DNA of 64,000 nt from Caballeronia calidae (GTDB lineage: Bacteria; Pseudomonadota; Gammaproteobacteria; Burkholderiales; Burkholderiaceae): positions 62,001 to 126,000 of the forward strand of contig NZ_FCOX02000005.1 of assembly GCF_900044055.2 (NCBI RefSeq), in the 5' to 3' direction. The translations under genes and the position numbers were made by a program. Below are positions 37,075-45,253 of the stretch, piece by piece. Position 1 is the first letter of the stretch; every line of letters begins with the position of its first letter. The notes beneath the pieces are model-generated. The model saw nothing but the letters and a program-made list of their open reading frames with translations. It was not told the origin of the DNA and made no database searches.

Positions 37075-37614
37075 TCAGTGACCGGCCACTTGCCGCATCG
37101 CAAGACGCCTGAGCACCGGCAACGCCTGCGGGCGGCGCGACTCGCGTCTCAACGGCGGGAGATACGAGATATCGGTGACGTCCGCGAGCCGCGCGTACGG
37201 GTCCGCGTCGAACACTTCGAGCGCGGGCGGCTCGACCGGCTCCGCCGCGACATGCTCCGGTTTATCGACGGCGATGCCGAGCGAATGACGCACATCCACG
37301 CCGCGAATATGCACCTTGTAGCCGGCACCTTCGATCACGCGCTCGCGCGATTTCCAGAACTCGAGCGCGGAGGGTGTCATCGGATGCATCGACACATATT
37401 CAAGCACGATCTCATGGCCTCGAACTTTAGGATAATCCAGCAGTAATTGGCCTGAGCGAATATAACGGATGTACCGGTCGATCTTTTTCGTGAGCAAATC
37501 CTGATGAACGCCTTCATCGCGCCAGTCGAAATCATCGAAAATCGCGGCATATACGCGTTTGAAGAGAATGTTCACTCCGATGTAATCGATGGCGTCCACG
37601 TCGCGCAGAGACAT
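37075..37614 (-). CDS. Hypothetical protein, DUF6572-like head
   Basis: A 179-residue soluble protein. Residues 1-100 (DVDAIDYIG, FDWRDEGVHQDLLTKKIDRYIRYI, SGQLLLDYPKVRGHEI, FWKSRERVIEGAGYKVHI) resemble DUF6572-type proteins, which are small and uncharacterised. The C-terminal 75 residues are Pro/Arg-rich and variable. An ATG at 37614 follows GGGGA; a TTG six bases earlier is less likely. It is monocistronic with an AT-rich upstream region. Confidence 0.6.
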   Translation of the reverse strand: MSLRDVDAIDYIGVNILFKRVYAAIFDDFDWRDEGVHQDLLTKKIDRYIRYIRSGQLLLDYPKVRGHEIVLEYVSMHPMTPSALEFWKSRERVIEGAGYKVHIRGVDVRHSLGIAVDKPEHVAAEPVEPPALEVFDADPYARLADVTDISYLPPLRRESRRPQALPVLRRLAMRQVAGH

Positions 37615-37804
37615 GGTCAATCCCCTACGCCCTCAACGGGCAAATAACAAAGGATTGCATTGTAACGGATAGAAATCGTCAATTAACGATGAAACTCCTT
37701 ATTAAGTGGGGTGAAATCTCATTTTAGTAAGACTCCGAATTCTCTATTTAAGTGAAGTCCGATTGTCGAGAACAAATACAACAAAACGCCAAGATATTCA
37801 CCAT

Positions 37805-38977
37805 TCAGGTCTGTCTTCTCGACGCGTCCGCGAGATCCCGTGTGGACGTGGCTTCCGCGACTTCTTCGTTGCTCATGGCCTCGACTTGCGGCAGCGGCGG
37901 TTGCTCGTTGATCCACGCATTCAGGATCGTCGAGGTCACCGCGAGAATGACGGGCCCGATGAACAATCCGACTATTCCGAACGCGAACATGCCGCCGAGC
38001 ACGCCGGAAAGGATCAGGAGCATCGAGAGATTCACGCCGCGTTTGATGAGAATCGGGCGCAGGAAGTTATCGAGCATCGCGATCATGATCGACCACACCA
38101 GCAGAAGCGATCCGGCGACATGCGAGCCGTGCCAGAAGAGCCACGCGACGCCGCCGAGCAAGGGCAGCAGCGGCCCGATCTGCGCGAGGCACAGCATCAG
38201 CATGACGGCCGTGATGATGCCCGCGGCGGGCACGCCGGCGAGCGCGAGTCCGATGCCCCCGAGCGCCGATTGCGTGACCGCCGTCACGACGATGCCGAGC
38301 GCCACCGCGCGGATCGCGAGGCCGGCGAGCTTGATGGCTTCCGCGCCGCGCTGCGCGGCGATGCGCGTCGCGAAGCGCACGATGAAGTGCCCGGCCGCCT
38401 CGCCGTTCATATACAGGATGCCGGCAATGATGACCGTGATGAGCATGTGCATCACGAACACACCGACGACGGCCGCATGCGCGAGCATCCAGCGCGCCGC
38501 GATCGTCACGTAGGGCTCGACCCTCGCGAGCAGGCCGCCGGGGCCCGCGTCCGAAAGCGTCTGCCATTCCTTGGCGATGCGCTGGCCCGCGACCGGGACA
38601 TCGTGCACCCAGTGCGGCGGCGGCGCCAACGCATAGCTCGGCAGGCTCTTGATGGCGGCCATGATCTCGCCGCCGTGCAGCGCGAGCGTCGAGATCGCTT
38701 CGTAGAGCGGCAGCACGATCACGATCAGCAGCATGAACAGCATCACGCTCGTCGCGATCCAGCGGCGGTTGCCGCAGCGGCGCTGCACGGCGCGCATGAG
38801 CGGCCAGGTCGCGACGACGATCGTCGTCGCCCAGATGAGGCCCGGCAGGAACGGACGCAGAACGTAGAGACTGCCGACCGTCAGCGCGGTGAGAATCGTG
38901 ATGACGAGCAGGATGCGGGCGATATCCACCGGCTGGCGTGGATTCGGATTCGGCTGCCCGTTCGATGAGGTTGGCAT
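37805..38977 (-). CDS. AI-2E family permease, YdiK type
   Basis: A 390-residue inner-membrane protein of the AI-2E/PerM family with about eight helices. The N-terminal pair is PRQPVDIARILLVITILTALTVGSLYVLRPFL, the central cytoplasmic loop covers about residues 85-165, and the C-terminal bundle has the family segments GIGLALAGVPAAGIITAVMLMLCLAQIGP and GGMFAFGIVGLFIGPVILAV. Family members export small molecules such as autoinducer-2, but the substrate here is unknown. The C-terminal 35 residues are charged and probably cytoplasmic. Confidence 0.82.
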   Translation of the reverse strand: MPTSSNGQPNPNPRQPVDIARILLVITILTALTVGSLYVLRPFLPGLIWATTIVVATWPLMRAVQRRCGNRRWIATSVMLFMLLIVIVLPLYEAISTLALHGGEIMAAIKSLPSYALAPPPHWVHDVPVAGQRIAKEWQTLSDAGPGGLLARVEPYVTIAARWMLAHAAVVGVFVMHMLITVIIAGILYMNGEAAGHFIVRFATRIAAQRGAEAIKLAGLAIRAVALGIVVTAVTQSALGGIGLALAGVPAAGIITAVMLMLCLAQIGPLLPLLGGVAWLFWHGSHVAGSLLLVWSIMIAMLDNFLRPILIKRGVNLSMLLILSGVLGGMFAFGIVGLFIGPVILAVTSTILNAWINEQPPLPQVEAMSNEEVAEATSTRDLADASRRQT

Positions 38978-39318
38978 GATGCGTCCGGATGAAAGTGAAG
39001 GGTTGCGCGGTGTCTGCCGACGGGCATGGCACGCAACGAGCGATGAACAAGCGACGAGCGAAAGCCGGCGGTCCGGCAAGCCGCTCCCGGGATGACGGGG
39101 CGCAATCATAACGGCACTCCGTTCCATACTACTAAAAATCGCGCGGCGCCTGCCCTGAAAATACCCTTCGTCCGATAGAAGGCGCGTCCACCGATGCATT
39201 GCCATGAATCTGGAAATGATTTCTTAAATTGCCTATTCTTTTTGCGGACGCAGAAGAGGGCATGCAATGCTCCGCCGTGCGCCACGAGGATCAGACAAGA
39301 ACGATTTGGGAAACTGAC
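38978..39318. other. Intergenic region beside the PQQ remnant
   Basis: No supported gene. The base composition falls around 39200-39260 (stretches such as TTTCTTAAATTG), in contrast with flanking GC-rich genes. It could be the scar left by loss of the front of the quinoprotein gene. Confidence 0.4.
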
Positions 39319-39548
39319 ATGGCCGGTTTTTCCGGTACCTCGCTCGTCGCTGATGATCGGCCTCTTCCGCGCGTTCGATGTCGCCACCGGCCGCAAGCGC
39401 CGGGCGTTCCAGTGCGGCGCGGATGTCGATGCGCCGGCGGTGTCGTACATGGTGAACGGAGAGCCGCACATCGCGATTGCGGCGGGCGCCAATACGCAAC
39501 CCGACTTCAAGCGCGGCAACAGCGTGCGCGTGTTCGCGCTGCCTCGAG
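39319..39548 (+). pseudogene. Remnant of PQQ-dependent dehydrogenase C-terminus
   Basis: Two adjoining frames carry the C-terminal end of a quinoprotein alcohol/sugar dehydrogenase. From 39353 the translation LFRAFDVATGRKRRAFQC, then DAPAVSYMVNGEPHIAIAAG and NSVRVFALP follows the terminal beta-propeller blade of the family, in which the usual Trp after the Lys/Arg pair is replaced. The preceding piece (GFSGTS from 39319) is in another frame, implying a frameshift. The other 500 or so residues are absent. The surviving cytochrome gene starts at its end, as expected if it once overlapped the dehydrogenase stop. Location and pathway are gone with the rest. Confidence 0.7.
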
Positions 39549-40157
39549 ATGGTGACCCGTTCGAAGCGGCTGCGTGTCTGGCTCGTGTACGCACTGTGGA
39601 TCGTCGTGTGCGTGCTGCTGTCGCTGCCGTCGCTTTCGCGCGCCGACGTGAAGGCCGGTGCCGCGAAGGCGGCCGTATGCACGACGTGTCATGGCCTCGC
39701 GGGCAACTCGATGACGGGCGAGTATCCGTCGCTCGCGGGGCAGACGTCCCGCTATCTCGATCTGCAATTGCGCGATTTCAAGGCGGGCCGCCGCAGCGAT
39801 CCGCGCATGTCGCCGATGGCCGCGAACCTCACGCCCCGTGACATGCGCGATCTCGCCGATTACTTCGCCGCGCAAAAGCCCGTTCCGACCGATTTCAAGG
39901 CGGACGCGGTGAAGGTCGAGGCGGGCAGGAAGAAGTCCGAGGCGATTCTCTGCGCGACGTGCCACCTCGTCGGCTTCTCGGGCCAGAACGAGATTCCGCG
40001 CGTGGCCGGGCAGCAGTATCCGTACATCGTCAAGCAACTGCAGGACTTCCGCGACAAGAAGCGCACCAACGACGCGGGCAACATGACGAGCGTGTCGAAG
40101 AATCTCACGGACGCGGACATCGAGAATCTGGCGAACTACATCGCGAATCTGCAATGA
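39549..40157 (+). CDS. Di-haem cytochrome c (c4-like)
   Basis: A 202-residue periplasmic electron carrier. A signal anchor covers residues 10-31, and two haem sites are CTTCH (44-48) and CATCH (135-139), each in a domain of about 85 residues. Likely Met ligands are in RMSPMAANL and GNMTSVSKNL. The start ATG at 39549 has no strong ribosome site, consistent with former translational coupling to the now broken dehydrogenase upstream. It would have passed electrons from that enzyme to the oxidase; whether it still has a partner is unknown. Confidence 0.85.
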   Translation: MVTRSKRLRVWLVYALWIVVCVLLSLPSLSRADVKAGAAKAAVCTTCHGLAGNSMTGEYPSLAGQTSRYLDLQLRDFKAGRRSDPRMSPMAANLTPRDMRDLADYFAAQKPVPTDFKADAVKVEAGRKKSEAILCATCHLVGFSGQNEIPRVAGQQYPYIVKQLQDFRDKKRTNDAGNMTSVSKNLTDADIENLANYIANLQ

Positions 40158-40191
40158 CGCTCCATGTAGGCGGCCATCGTTCGCTCTGTCG

Positions 40192-40491
40192 ATGATGTGT
40201 TCCTGCGCGATCGCCTACGCGCTCAACGAGCGCCTGTTTTCGGCCGTGCGCGAGGGCGATCGGGCCGCCGTCACACGTTTGCTCGATGAAGGCGCGGCGA
40301 TCCATTCCCGCAACCGCATCGGCGACACGCCGCTCATTAGCGCGTGCAGGAAGGGCCTGACGCCGATGGCGCGCATGCTGATCGATCACGGCGCGAACGT
40401 GAGCCAGGCAGACGTGCAGGGCATCACGCCGCTGACGGCCGCCGCGTTCGACGGCAACGACGACTTCGCGGCGTTGCCGTCGAACGGCTGA
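40192..40491 (+). CDS. Short ankyrin-repeat protein, probably truncated
   Basis: A 99-residue protein with two and a half ankyrin repeats: LFSAVREGDRAAVTRLLDEGAAI, then IGDTPLISACRKGLTPMARMLIDHGANVSQAD and ITPLTAAAFDGNDDF. The last repeat breaks off with the odd tail AALPSNG, which suggests loss of the rest of the gene. It follows the cytochrome by 34 bases and its stop lies five bases from the convergent DUF1501 gene. A functional short protein cannot be excluded. Confidence 0.6.
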   Translation: MMCSCAIAYALNERLFSAVREGDRAAVTRLLDEGAAIHSRNRIGDTPLISACRKGLTPMARMLIDHGANVSQADVQGITPLTAAAFDGNDDFAALPSNG

Positions 40492-40495
40492 TGCT

Positions 40496-41644
40496 TCAGG
40501 ATTTCAGGATTCGTTGTCCAAACCGTTGGCCGCCTGAATCGGGAAAAAGCGTCGCGCCGACGCGCTCGGGATCGATGCCGAAGCACTCGCCCGCCGCGCT
40601 CGCGATGACGGCATCGAGCCCGATCGTCGGCTTCAGATCGCGCGCCTGATACAGCGACGCAGTCGCGAGTCCCGGCCAGTCCGCGAGCACGCGAGCGCCC
40701 GCCACCGCGCCGCCGACGATCATCGCCGCCGACGCCGTGCCGTGGTCCGTGCCGCCCGTGCCGTTCGCCGCCGCCGTGCGGCCGAACTCGGTCGCTACCA
40801 GCACCGTCGTGTTCGCCCAGTGCTCGCCGAGCCCGTCGCGCAGCGACGCGAGCATCGTGTCGAGCGCCTTCAGTTGCGCGGCGAGGCGCGGATTCTGCGC
40901 GCTGTGCGTGTCCCAGCCGCCGGTTTCGATCATCGCGATCCGCGGGCCATCGGGCGTGCCGAGAAAGCTCGCGGCGAGCCTGCCGAGGCTCGCCGGGTCC
41001 TGACGCGCGCCCGCATCGGCGGCGAGGCCGCGCGCCTGCATCGCGGCATCCCAGAGCGGATGAAGCTGCGCGTCGCCCGCATAGAGCTGCGAGACGCGCG
41101 TGAGGAGATCGTCGGGCGCCTGCGGCAAGGACGACGGCGCATACGACGTGACTTCCGCGCGGCCGCGCAGCGCGAGCGGCACGGTCGGCGCGAACGCGAC
41201 GGCATCGGCGCGCGGCGCGGGCAGCATCGACACGAGGCGGTTCATCCAGCCGTCCTTCAGCCGATACGGCGCGGCGCCGCCGGTTTCGAGCACGTTCTGG
41301 CCGTCGAAGTGCGAGCGCTCGCGATAGGGCGACGCGACCGCATGCACGAACAGCGCCTCCCTGTCGGCATACATGTGCGCGACCTGTTTCATCGACGGAT
41401 GCAGCGCGAAGAGGCCGTCGAGCTTCGTCGCCGTCGATGCATCGATCGCGAGCGGGCCGCGCAATGTTGCGTACGCAGGATCGCCATATGGCACGACGAT
41501 GTTCAGCCCGTCCGCCGCCCCGCGCTGGATCACGAAGACGAAGCGGCGCTCGGTTTCGGCGGAGGCGAAAACGAGATGCGGCGCGACGAGCATCGCGCCG
41601 GCGCTCGCGCCCGCGCACCACAGGAATTGGCGACGCGTCGGCAT
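40496..41644 (-). CDS. DUF1501 protein with Tat signal
   Basis: A 382-residue exported protein. The N-terminus MPTRRQFLWCAGASAGAML is a twin-arginine signal, so it is folded and perhaps metal-loaded before export. The remaining domain is of the alkaline-phosphatase superfamily as in DUF1501, with FVIQRGAADGLNIVVPYGD, GGWDTHSAQNP and TEFGRTAAANGTGGTDHGTAS. It starts three bases after the stop of the DUF1800 gene, and the two families occur together widely. No function is established. Confidence 0.87.
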   Translation of the reverse strand: MPTRRQFLWCAGASAGAMLVAPHLVFASAETERRFVFVIQRGAADGLNIVVPYGDPAYATLRGPLAIDASTATKLDGLFALHPSMKQVAHMYADREALFVHAVASPYRERSHFDGQNVLETGGAAPYRLKDGWMNRLVSMLPAPRADAVAFAPTVPLALRGRAEVTSYAPSSLPQAPDDLLTRVSQLYAGDAQLHPLWDAAMQARGLAADAGARQDPASLGRLAASFLGTPDGPRIAMIETGGWDTHSAQNPRLAAQLKALDTMLASLRDGLGEHWANTTVLVATEFGRTAAANGTGGTDHGTASAAMIVGGAVAGARVLADWPGLATASLYQARDLKPTIGLDAVIASAAGECFGIDPERVGATLFPDSGGQRFGQRILKS

Positions 41645-41647
41645 GGT

Positions 41648-43066
41648 TCATCTCCTCAGAAAATCGGGCGAAACGAGCAGCAGCGCGAGCGCGGTCTGCG
41701 CGCTTTCCGCCCGCGCGACGGCGCTGGCGGTCGGCTCGGACAGCGCGCCCGCCAGCAGTTGCGGGCCGAGCGCGCGGGCATCGAGCGTATCGCCCGTGCG
41801 CGCGGCAAAACGTTGTGCAAGCTCGACGCGGCGCACGAGCGCATCGGGCGCGGCCCAGCTCGCGGCGACATCGTCGTAACCGGCGGGCGAGCCGGGGCGC
41901 CAGACCTGCTGCCCCAGTTGCGTGAGGAGCGGCGCTGCGCGCGCGCCTTGCAAGCCGGTGCGGCCCAATCCGCGCAAGGACGAGATGGTCCAGTCCCACG
42001 GCGTCTTGAATTTGGCGGGCGCGCCCGGCCACGCTTCGGGCGCTTCGATCAGCGCGCGATACACCGAGGGCAGATCGCCGCCGCTATCGCTGAACGCGCT
42101 CGCAAGCCGCTCGACGAGCGCGGGCGGCGGCGTGTCCGCGACGAAGTGGCGCGCGAGTTTCTCCGCGATGTGATGCGCCGTCGCGCGTGAGCTGGCCAGA
42201 TCGTGGAGCACGGCGAGCGGCTGCTCATCGCCCGTCTGCGCGTATTGCCTGCCCATCACCGTGCGCGCGCCCGGCTCGTGCAGGCGCGCACGGAACACGT
42301 ACTGGCCGGGCGGCGCGGGATCGTCGGGGTTCTTGCCCGCGTTCGCGTTCATCGCGCCGAGGCTCCAGCCGGTGAGCGCGCGCGCGAATTCGGTCACGTC
42401 GGCTTGCGTGTAGCCGCTGCGCACGCCGAGCGTGTGCAACTCCATGATCTCGCGCGCGAGGTTTTCGTTGAGGCCGCGCCTGTTGTCGGGATCGCGCATC
42501 GCCGCGCGCGCGGCGGCGGGGCTGTCCGGTCCGACGGAGCGCGGCTGATCGAGAAAGATCTGCATCGCCGGATCCCGTTCCGCCGCGACCAGCATGTCTT
42601 CGAAGCGGCCGAGCACATGCGGGCGGATCGCCTCGTTTTCGAACGATCCGGCGAGCATCGCGACGGGCGGCTTTTCGATCGACACCGCGAAGTGATTCGC
42701 CCAGAAATGCACGAGGCGTTCGATGAAAGGCGTGTTCGTCGTGAGCGCACTCGTCACGCGTGCATCGACGGCATCGCGGTAGACGTCGCGGATCTGCTCG
42801 GCGTAGTGCTTGCGCACGTCGGGTTTGTCGGCGGTGCTCGCGTCGCGCAGCGCGCGCTGGCGTTCGGCGAATCGCGCGGCGAGCGCGGTGCCCGATGGCT
42901 GGCTGCCGAGCGCGGGCGGCATCGGCTGATAGGTGCTCGTGCGCGGATCGGCCTGTTCCGCGAGCCAGCCGCGCGGATCGGCGGGCAGCGGCTCGCCGGG
43001 GCGCGCGCCGAGGCCGAAGCGATTCACCGCGATGGCGGCGGGCGAGCGTTGCGGCGCGATTGCCAT
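41648..43066 (-). CDS. DUF1800 protein
   Basis: A 472-residue protein of the DUF1800 family: AVNRFGLGARPGE near the start, FIERLVHFWANHFAVSI, GLNENLAREIMELHTLGV and YTQADVTEFARALTGW in the middle, and LDWTIS-like FKTPWDWTISSLRGL toward the end. It probably works with the DUF1501 partner, perhaps in extracellular polymer or surface processes, but this is not known. It lies 64 bases downstream of the Spy/CnrX-like gene, so it could belong to the same sigma-factor operon. Confidence 0.85.
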   Translation of the reverse strand: MAIAPQRSPAAIAVNRFGLGARPGEPLPADPRGWLAEQADPRTSTYQPMPPALGSQPSGTALAARFAERQRALRDASTADKPDVRKHYAEQIRDVYRDAVDARVTSALTTNTPFIERLVHFWANHFAVSIEKPPVAMLAGSFENEAIRPHVLGRFEDMLVAAERDPAMQIFLDQPRSVGPDSPAAARAAMRDPDNRRGLNENLAREIMELHTLGVRSGYTQADVTEFARALTGWSLGAMNANAGKNPDDPAPPGQYVFRARLHEPGARTVMGRQYAQTGDEQPLAVLHDLASSRATAHHIAEKLARHFVADTPPPALVERLASAFSDSGGDLPSVYRALIEAPEAWPGAPAKFKTPWDWTISSLRGLGRTGLQGARAAPLLTQLGQQVWRPGSPAGYDDVAASWAAPDALVRRVELAQRFAARTGDTLDARALGPQLLAGALSEPTASAVARAESAQTALALLLVSPDFLRR

Positions 43067-43130
43067 GACTTGCTCCAGACGCTTTCGATGCGGGTTAAAC
43101 GGACGTGCGCGGGAAATCCGTCGCGCGAGG

Positions 43131-43604
43131 TCACTGCTGCGGCCGCTCGCCGGGCGGCACGGCGCGCAGCGGGCCGTAGCGTTCCATCGCGCCGACGAGC
43201 TTCAGCCGTTCGTCGGGCGTGAGCGTCGATGCGAAATCCGCGACCGTGCCCTCGATGCGTGAGCGCAGCGCGATATCCGCGTCGCGCGTGCGGGTCAGCG
43301 CGGCGTCGAGCGCACGGCGATCGAAGTCGCGCGCGGCAAGGATGTGCGCGATATCGATGCGTCCGTCGCGCGCATCGCGGATCAGCGGCAGGCTTTCGCG
43401 GCGCGTCTTGCGCAACGCGTCGCGTAGCTGTTGCTGGCGCTCGGCGGAGAGATCGGAAGCGGCGAAGCGGATGCCGCGTGGCTGCGCGGCTTCCGTGCGC
43501 TGATGCGCGAACAGCCGATATGCGCCGCCCGCGATCGACCCGATCAGAAACACGTTCAGCACGAGCGACACCGCCGCGAGCGTCTTCAGCGTGCATGGAT
43601 TCAT
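43131..43604 (-). CDS. Spy/CnrX-like periplasmic protein
   Basis: A 157-residue protein with one N-terminal hydrophobic segment (residues 10-30) and a helical periplasmic domain rich in Arg, Asp and Ala: LSAERQQQLRDALRKTRRESLPLIRDARDG and LTPDERLKLVGAMERYG. Heavy-metal sensor proteins of the CnrX/Spy/CpxP type have this pattern. It overlaps the anti-sigma candidate by four bases. By analogy with cnrYXH it may sense a metal or misfolded-protein signal and release the sigma factor, but metal ligands such as His pairs are not evident. Confidence 0.75.
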   Translation of the reverse strand: MNPCTLKTLAAVSLVLNVFLIGSIAGGAYRLFAHQRTEAAQPRGIRFAASDLSAERQQQLRDALRKTRRESLPLIRDARDGRIDIAHILAARDFDRRALDAALTRTRDADIALRSRIEGTVADFASTLTPDERLKLVGAMERYGPLRAVPPGERPQQ

Positions 43605-44035
43605 TGATCGCTCCAGTCGGAAGGGGCGCCGCCGAAGGCCGTGCCCGAATAGGATTGCTCGAACCAGCCGCCGTGCGCGCCGTCGTTCGACGCGGGCGCG
43701 AGCAGCGAGACCAGCAGCGCGCCCGCCGCGACGCCCGCCGCACCCGCGCCGATGAAGCCCGCGCCCGAGAACCAGATGCGCGGACGCCGCCATAACGTGC
43801 GCGCGGGCCGCGCCGGCGCGGACTCGACGATGCGGCGCGCAAGCTCGGGGCTGGGCACGGCGACCGCGTGCGCGTCGAGCATGGCGTCGAGCGCGCGGGC
43901 TTCGGCGAGCGCGGCGAGTGCTTGCGGATCGCCGGCGGCGACGAACGCCAGCGCCGCGTCGCGTTCGTGCGCGGGCCAGCGTTCCGGCGACGCGCCGTAT
44001 GCCTCGGTGATGTGGCGGAATCGTTCGGGTGTCAT
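43601..44035 (-). CDS. Membrane anti-sigma factor candidate
   Basis: A 144-residue protein. The cytoplasmic part (residues 1-85) is helical and rich in Ala and Glu, as in sigma-binding domains; residues 89-113 form a Gly/Ala-rich membrane helix; a short periplasmic tail of about 30 residues follows, with Trp124 and Trp141. It overlaps both the sigma-factor gene and the Spy-like gene by four bases each. A role as the membrane-held inhibitor of the ECF sigma factor is inferred from architecture and order. Confidence 0.75.
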   Translation of the reverse strand: MTPERFRHITEAYGASPERWPAHERDAALAFVAAGDPQALAALAEARALDAMLDAHAVAVPSPELARRIVESAPARPARTLWRRPRIWFSGAGFIGAGAAGVAAGALLVSLLAPASNDGAHGGWFEQSYSGTAFGGAPSDWSDQ

Positions 44036-44589
44036 CGATGTTCCTCCGGCGCGTCGAGTGCGGCTCTGAGATTGCGGCGCGCGCGGGCGAGCAGGCTTTC
44101 GAGCGCTTCGACGCTCACGCCCATCAAGGCCGCCGCGTCCGCGTTCGGCAATTCCTGGTAGTACTGCAGCACGAGCGCCTCCCGCTGGCGCGCGGGCAGC
44201 TTCGCGAGCGCCTGCGCGATGCGCTCGTTCGCGTGCGCCGTGTCGAGGCGTTCGCCGGGCTGCGGAGCGGGATCGGCCTGCTCGGGAAGCGCGTCGGACA
44301 CGGTCGTCTCCCGATGACGGCGCAGGCGGTCGTAACACAGATTGAGCGTCACGCGATGCAGCCACGTATCGAAACGGGCGCTTCCGGCACGCCACTTCGG
44401 CGCGATCTTCCAGATGCGCAGAAACGCTTCCTGCGCCACGTCGTCGGCCTCGTCACGATCGCCCAGCATGCGCGCCGCGAGCGCGACGACGCGCGGCAGC
44501 TTTCTCGCGACGATCTCGCGGATGGCTCCCGGTTCCCGATTGCCGACGCGGGCAATGAGCGCGGTGTCCGGATCTTCTTCTTCGTTCAA
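44032..44589 (-). CDS. ECF sigma factor
   Basis: A 185-residue RpoE-class sigma factor. Region 2 (about residues 25-95) contains RMLGDRDEADDVAQEAFLRIWK and ARFDTWLHRVTLNLCYDRLRR; region 4 (about 125-180) has LPARQREALVLQYYQELPNADAAALMGVSVEALESLLARAR. It directs RNA polymerase to a small regulon, usually including its own operon. The apparent start is a TTG at 44589 without a strong ribosome site, so the N-terminus is tentative. The gene heads a minus-strand series of up to five genes. Confidence 0.9.
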   Translation of the reverse strand: MNEEEDPDTALIARVGNREPGAIREIVARKLPRVVALAARMLGDRDEADDVAQEAFLRIWKIAPKWRAGSARFDTWLHRVTLNLCYDRLRRHRETTVSDALPEQADPAPQPGERLDTAHANERIAQALAKLPARQREALVLQYYQELPNADAAALMGVSVEALESLLARARRNLRAALDAPEEHR

Positions 44590-44664
44590 TGTGATTTCGG
44601 GTCTCGTGGCGCATGTCGGACTGCTTGCTCGCGGACGGGCGGAATGCCGCTGCCGTCCGCATCC

Positions 44665-44772
44665 TCAGTAAACGACGACCGGCCCGCGATAGTAGGCAGG
44701 ATGCGCCGGATAGACGACGCAACCCGCGAGCGTCAGCGCGACGAGCGCGGCGGCGAGCAGTGTCTTCAGCAT
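44665..44772 (-). CDS. Tiny lipoprotein
   Basis: A 35-residue protein, all of it a lipoprotein signal plus a short mature peptide. The lipobox is LAGC with the lipidated Cys at 18, and the mature part reads VVYPAHPAYYRGPVVVY. Tiny lipoproteins with a Tyr/Pro/Arg tail of this kind are widespread in Burkholderia. AGGTGG before the ATG supports translation. It lies 40 bases downstream of the YXWGXW-repeat gene and may share its transcript. Confidence 0.65.
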   Translation of the reverse strand: MLKTLLAAALVALTLAGCVVYPAHPAYYRGPVVVY

Positions 44773-44812
44773 GATGGGCCACCTCGTTTCGGTTGTGTCG
44801 GGACGCTCGACC

Positions 44813-45145
44813 TCACGCCCAGTGGCCTTCGACCCAGCGCCAGTTCGGCCCGTGCGCGACCCAGTGCCCCGGAACCCAGCGATAGCCCGCGCGCACCGGC
44901 CGCCAGTGGCCCGGCGCCCAGACGTAGCCGCCATGCGCCCAGCGCCAGTGGCCGGGGTCCCACGCGTAGCCCGCGCGCGGCGGCGGAGGCGGCTCGGCGC
45001 GCAGCGGCGGCGGCGCGGAAGGCGCGATGATGACCGTCTGCGCGTCGGCCGGGCCGCTGTGCAGGGCGGCAAAGGAAAGGGCGATCACAGGCGCAAGAAC
45101 GGCTGCGGAAAGCGCCGCGCGCAGCGGCGTGCGTGTTTTTCTCAT
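44813..45145 (-). CDS. Exported YXWGXW-repeat protein
   Basis: A 110-residue protein with a signal peptide (about residues 1-36, ending PADAQ), a Pro-rich linker (PPPLRAEPPPPPRAG) and four copies of a Trp-rich repeat of the form GYxWxPGHW: GYAWDPGHW, GYVWAPGHW, GYRWVPGHW and NWRWVEGHW. Proteins with this repeat occur in Gram-negative periplasms and are uncharacterised. The high content of Trp and His suggests binding to a sugar or surface ligand. The ATG at 45145 gives the normal signal peptide. Confidence 0.8.
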   Translation of the reverse strand: MRKTRTPLRAALSAAVLAPVIALSFAALHSGPADAQTVIIAPSAPPPLRAEPPPPPRAGYAWDPGHWRWAHGGYVWAPGHWRPVRAGYRWVPGHWVAHGPNWRWVEGHWA

Positions 45146-45253
45146 GATGGTTCTCGTCGATTCAGGGTTGCGACGAAAACTTGAACGGAGCGAGGGCGGC
45201 AATCCCGTCGCCTGATGCGCGCGGAAGTTGTAACGATGTTTTACGCCGATACG

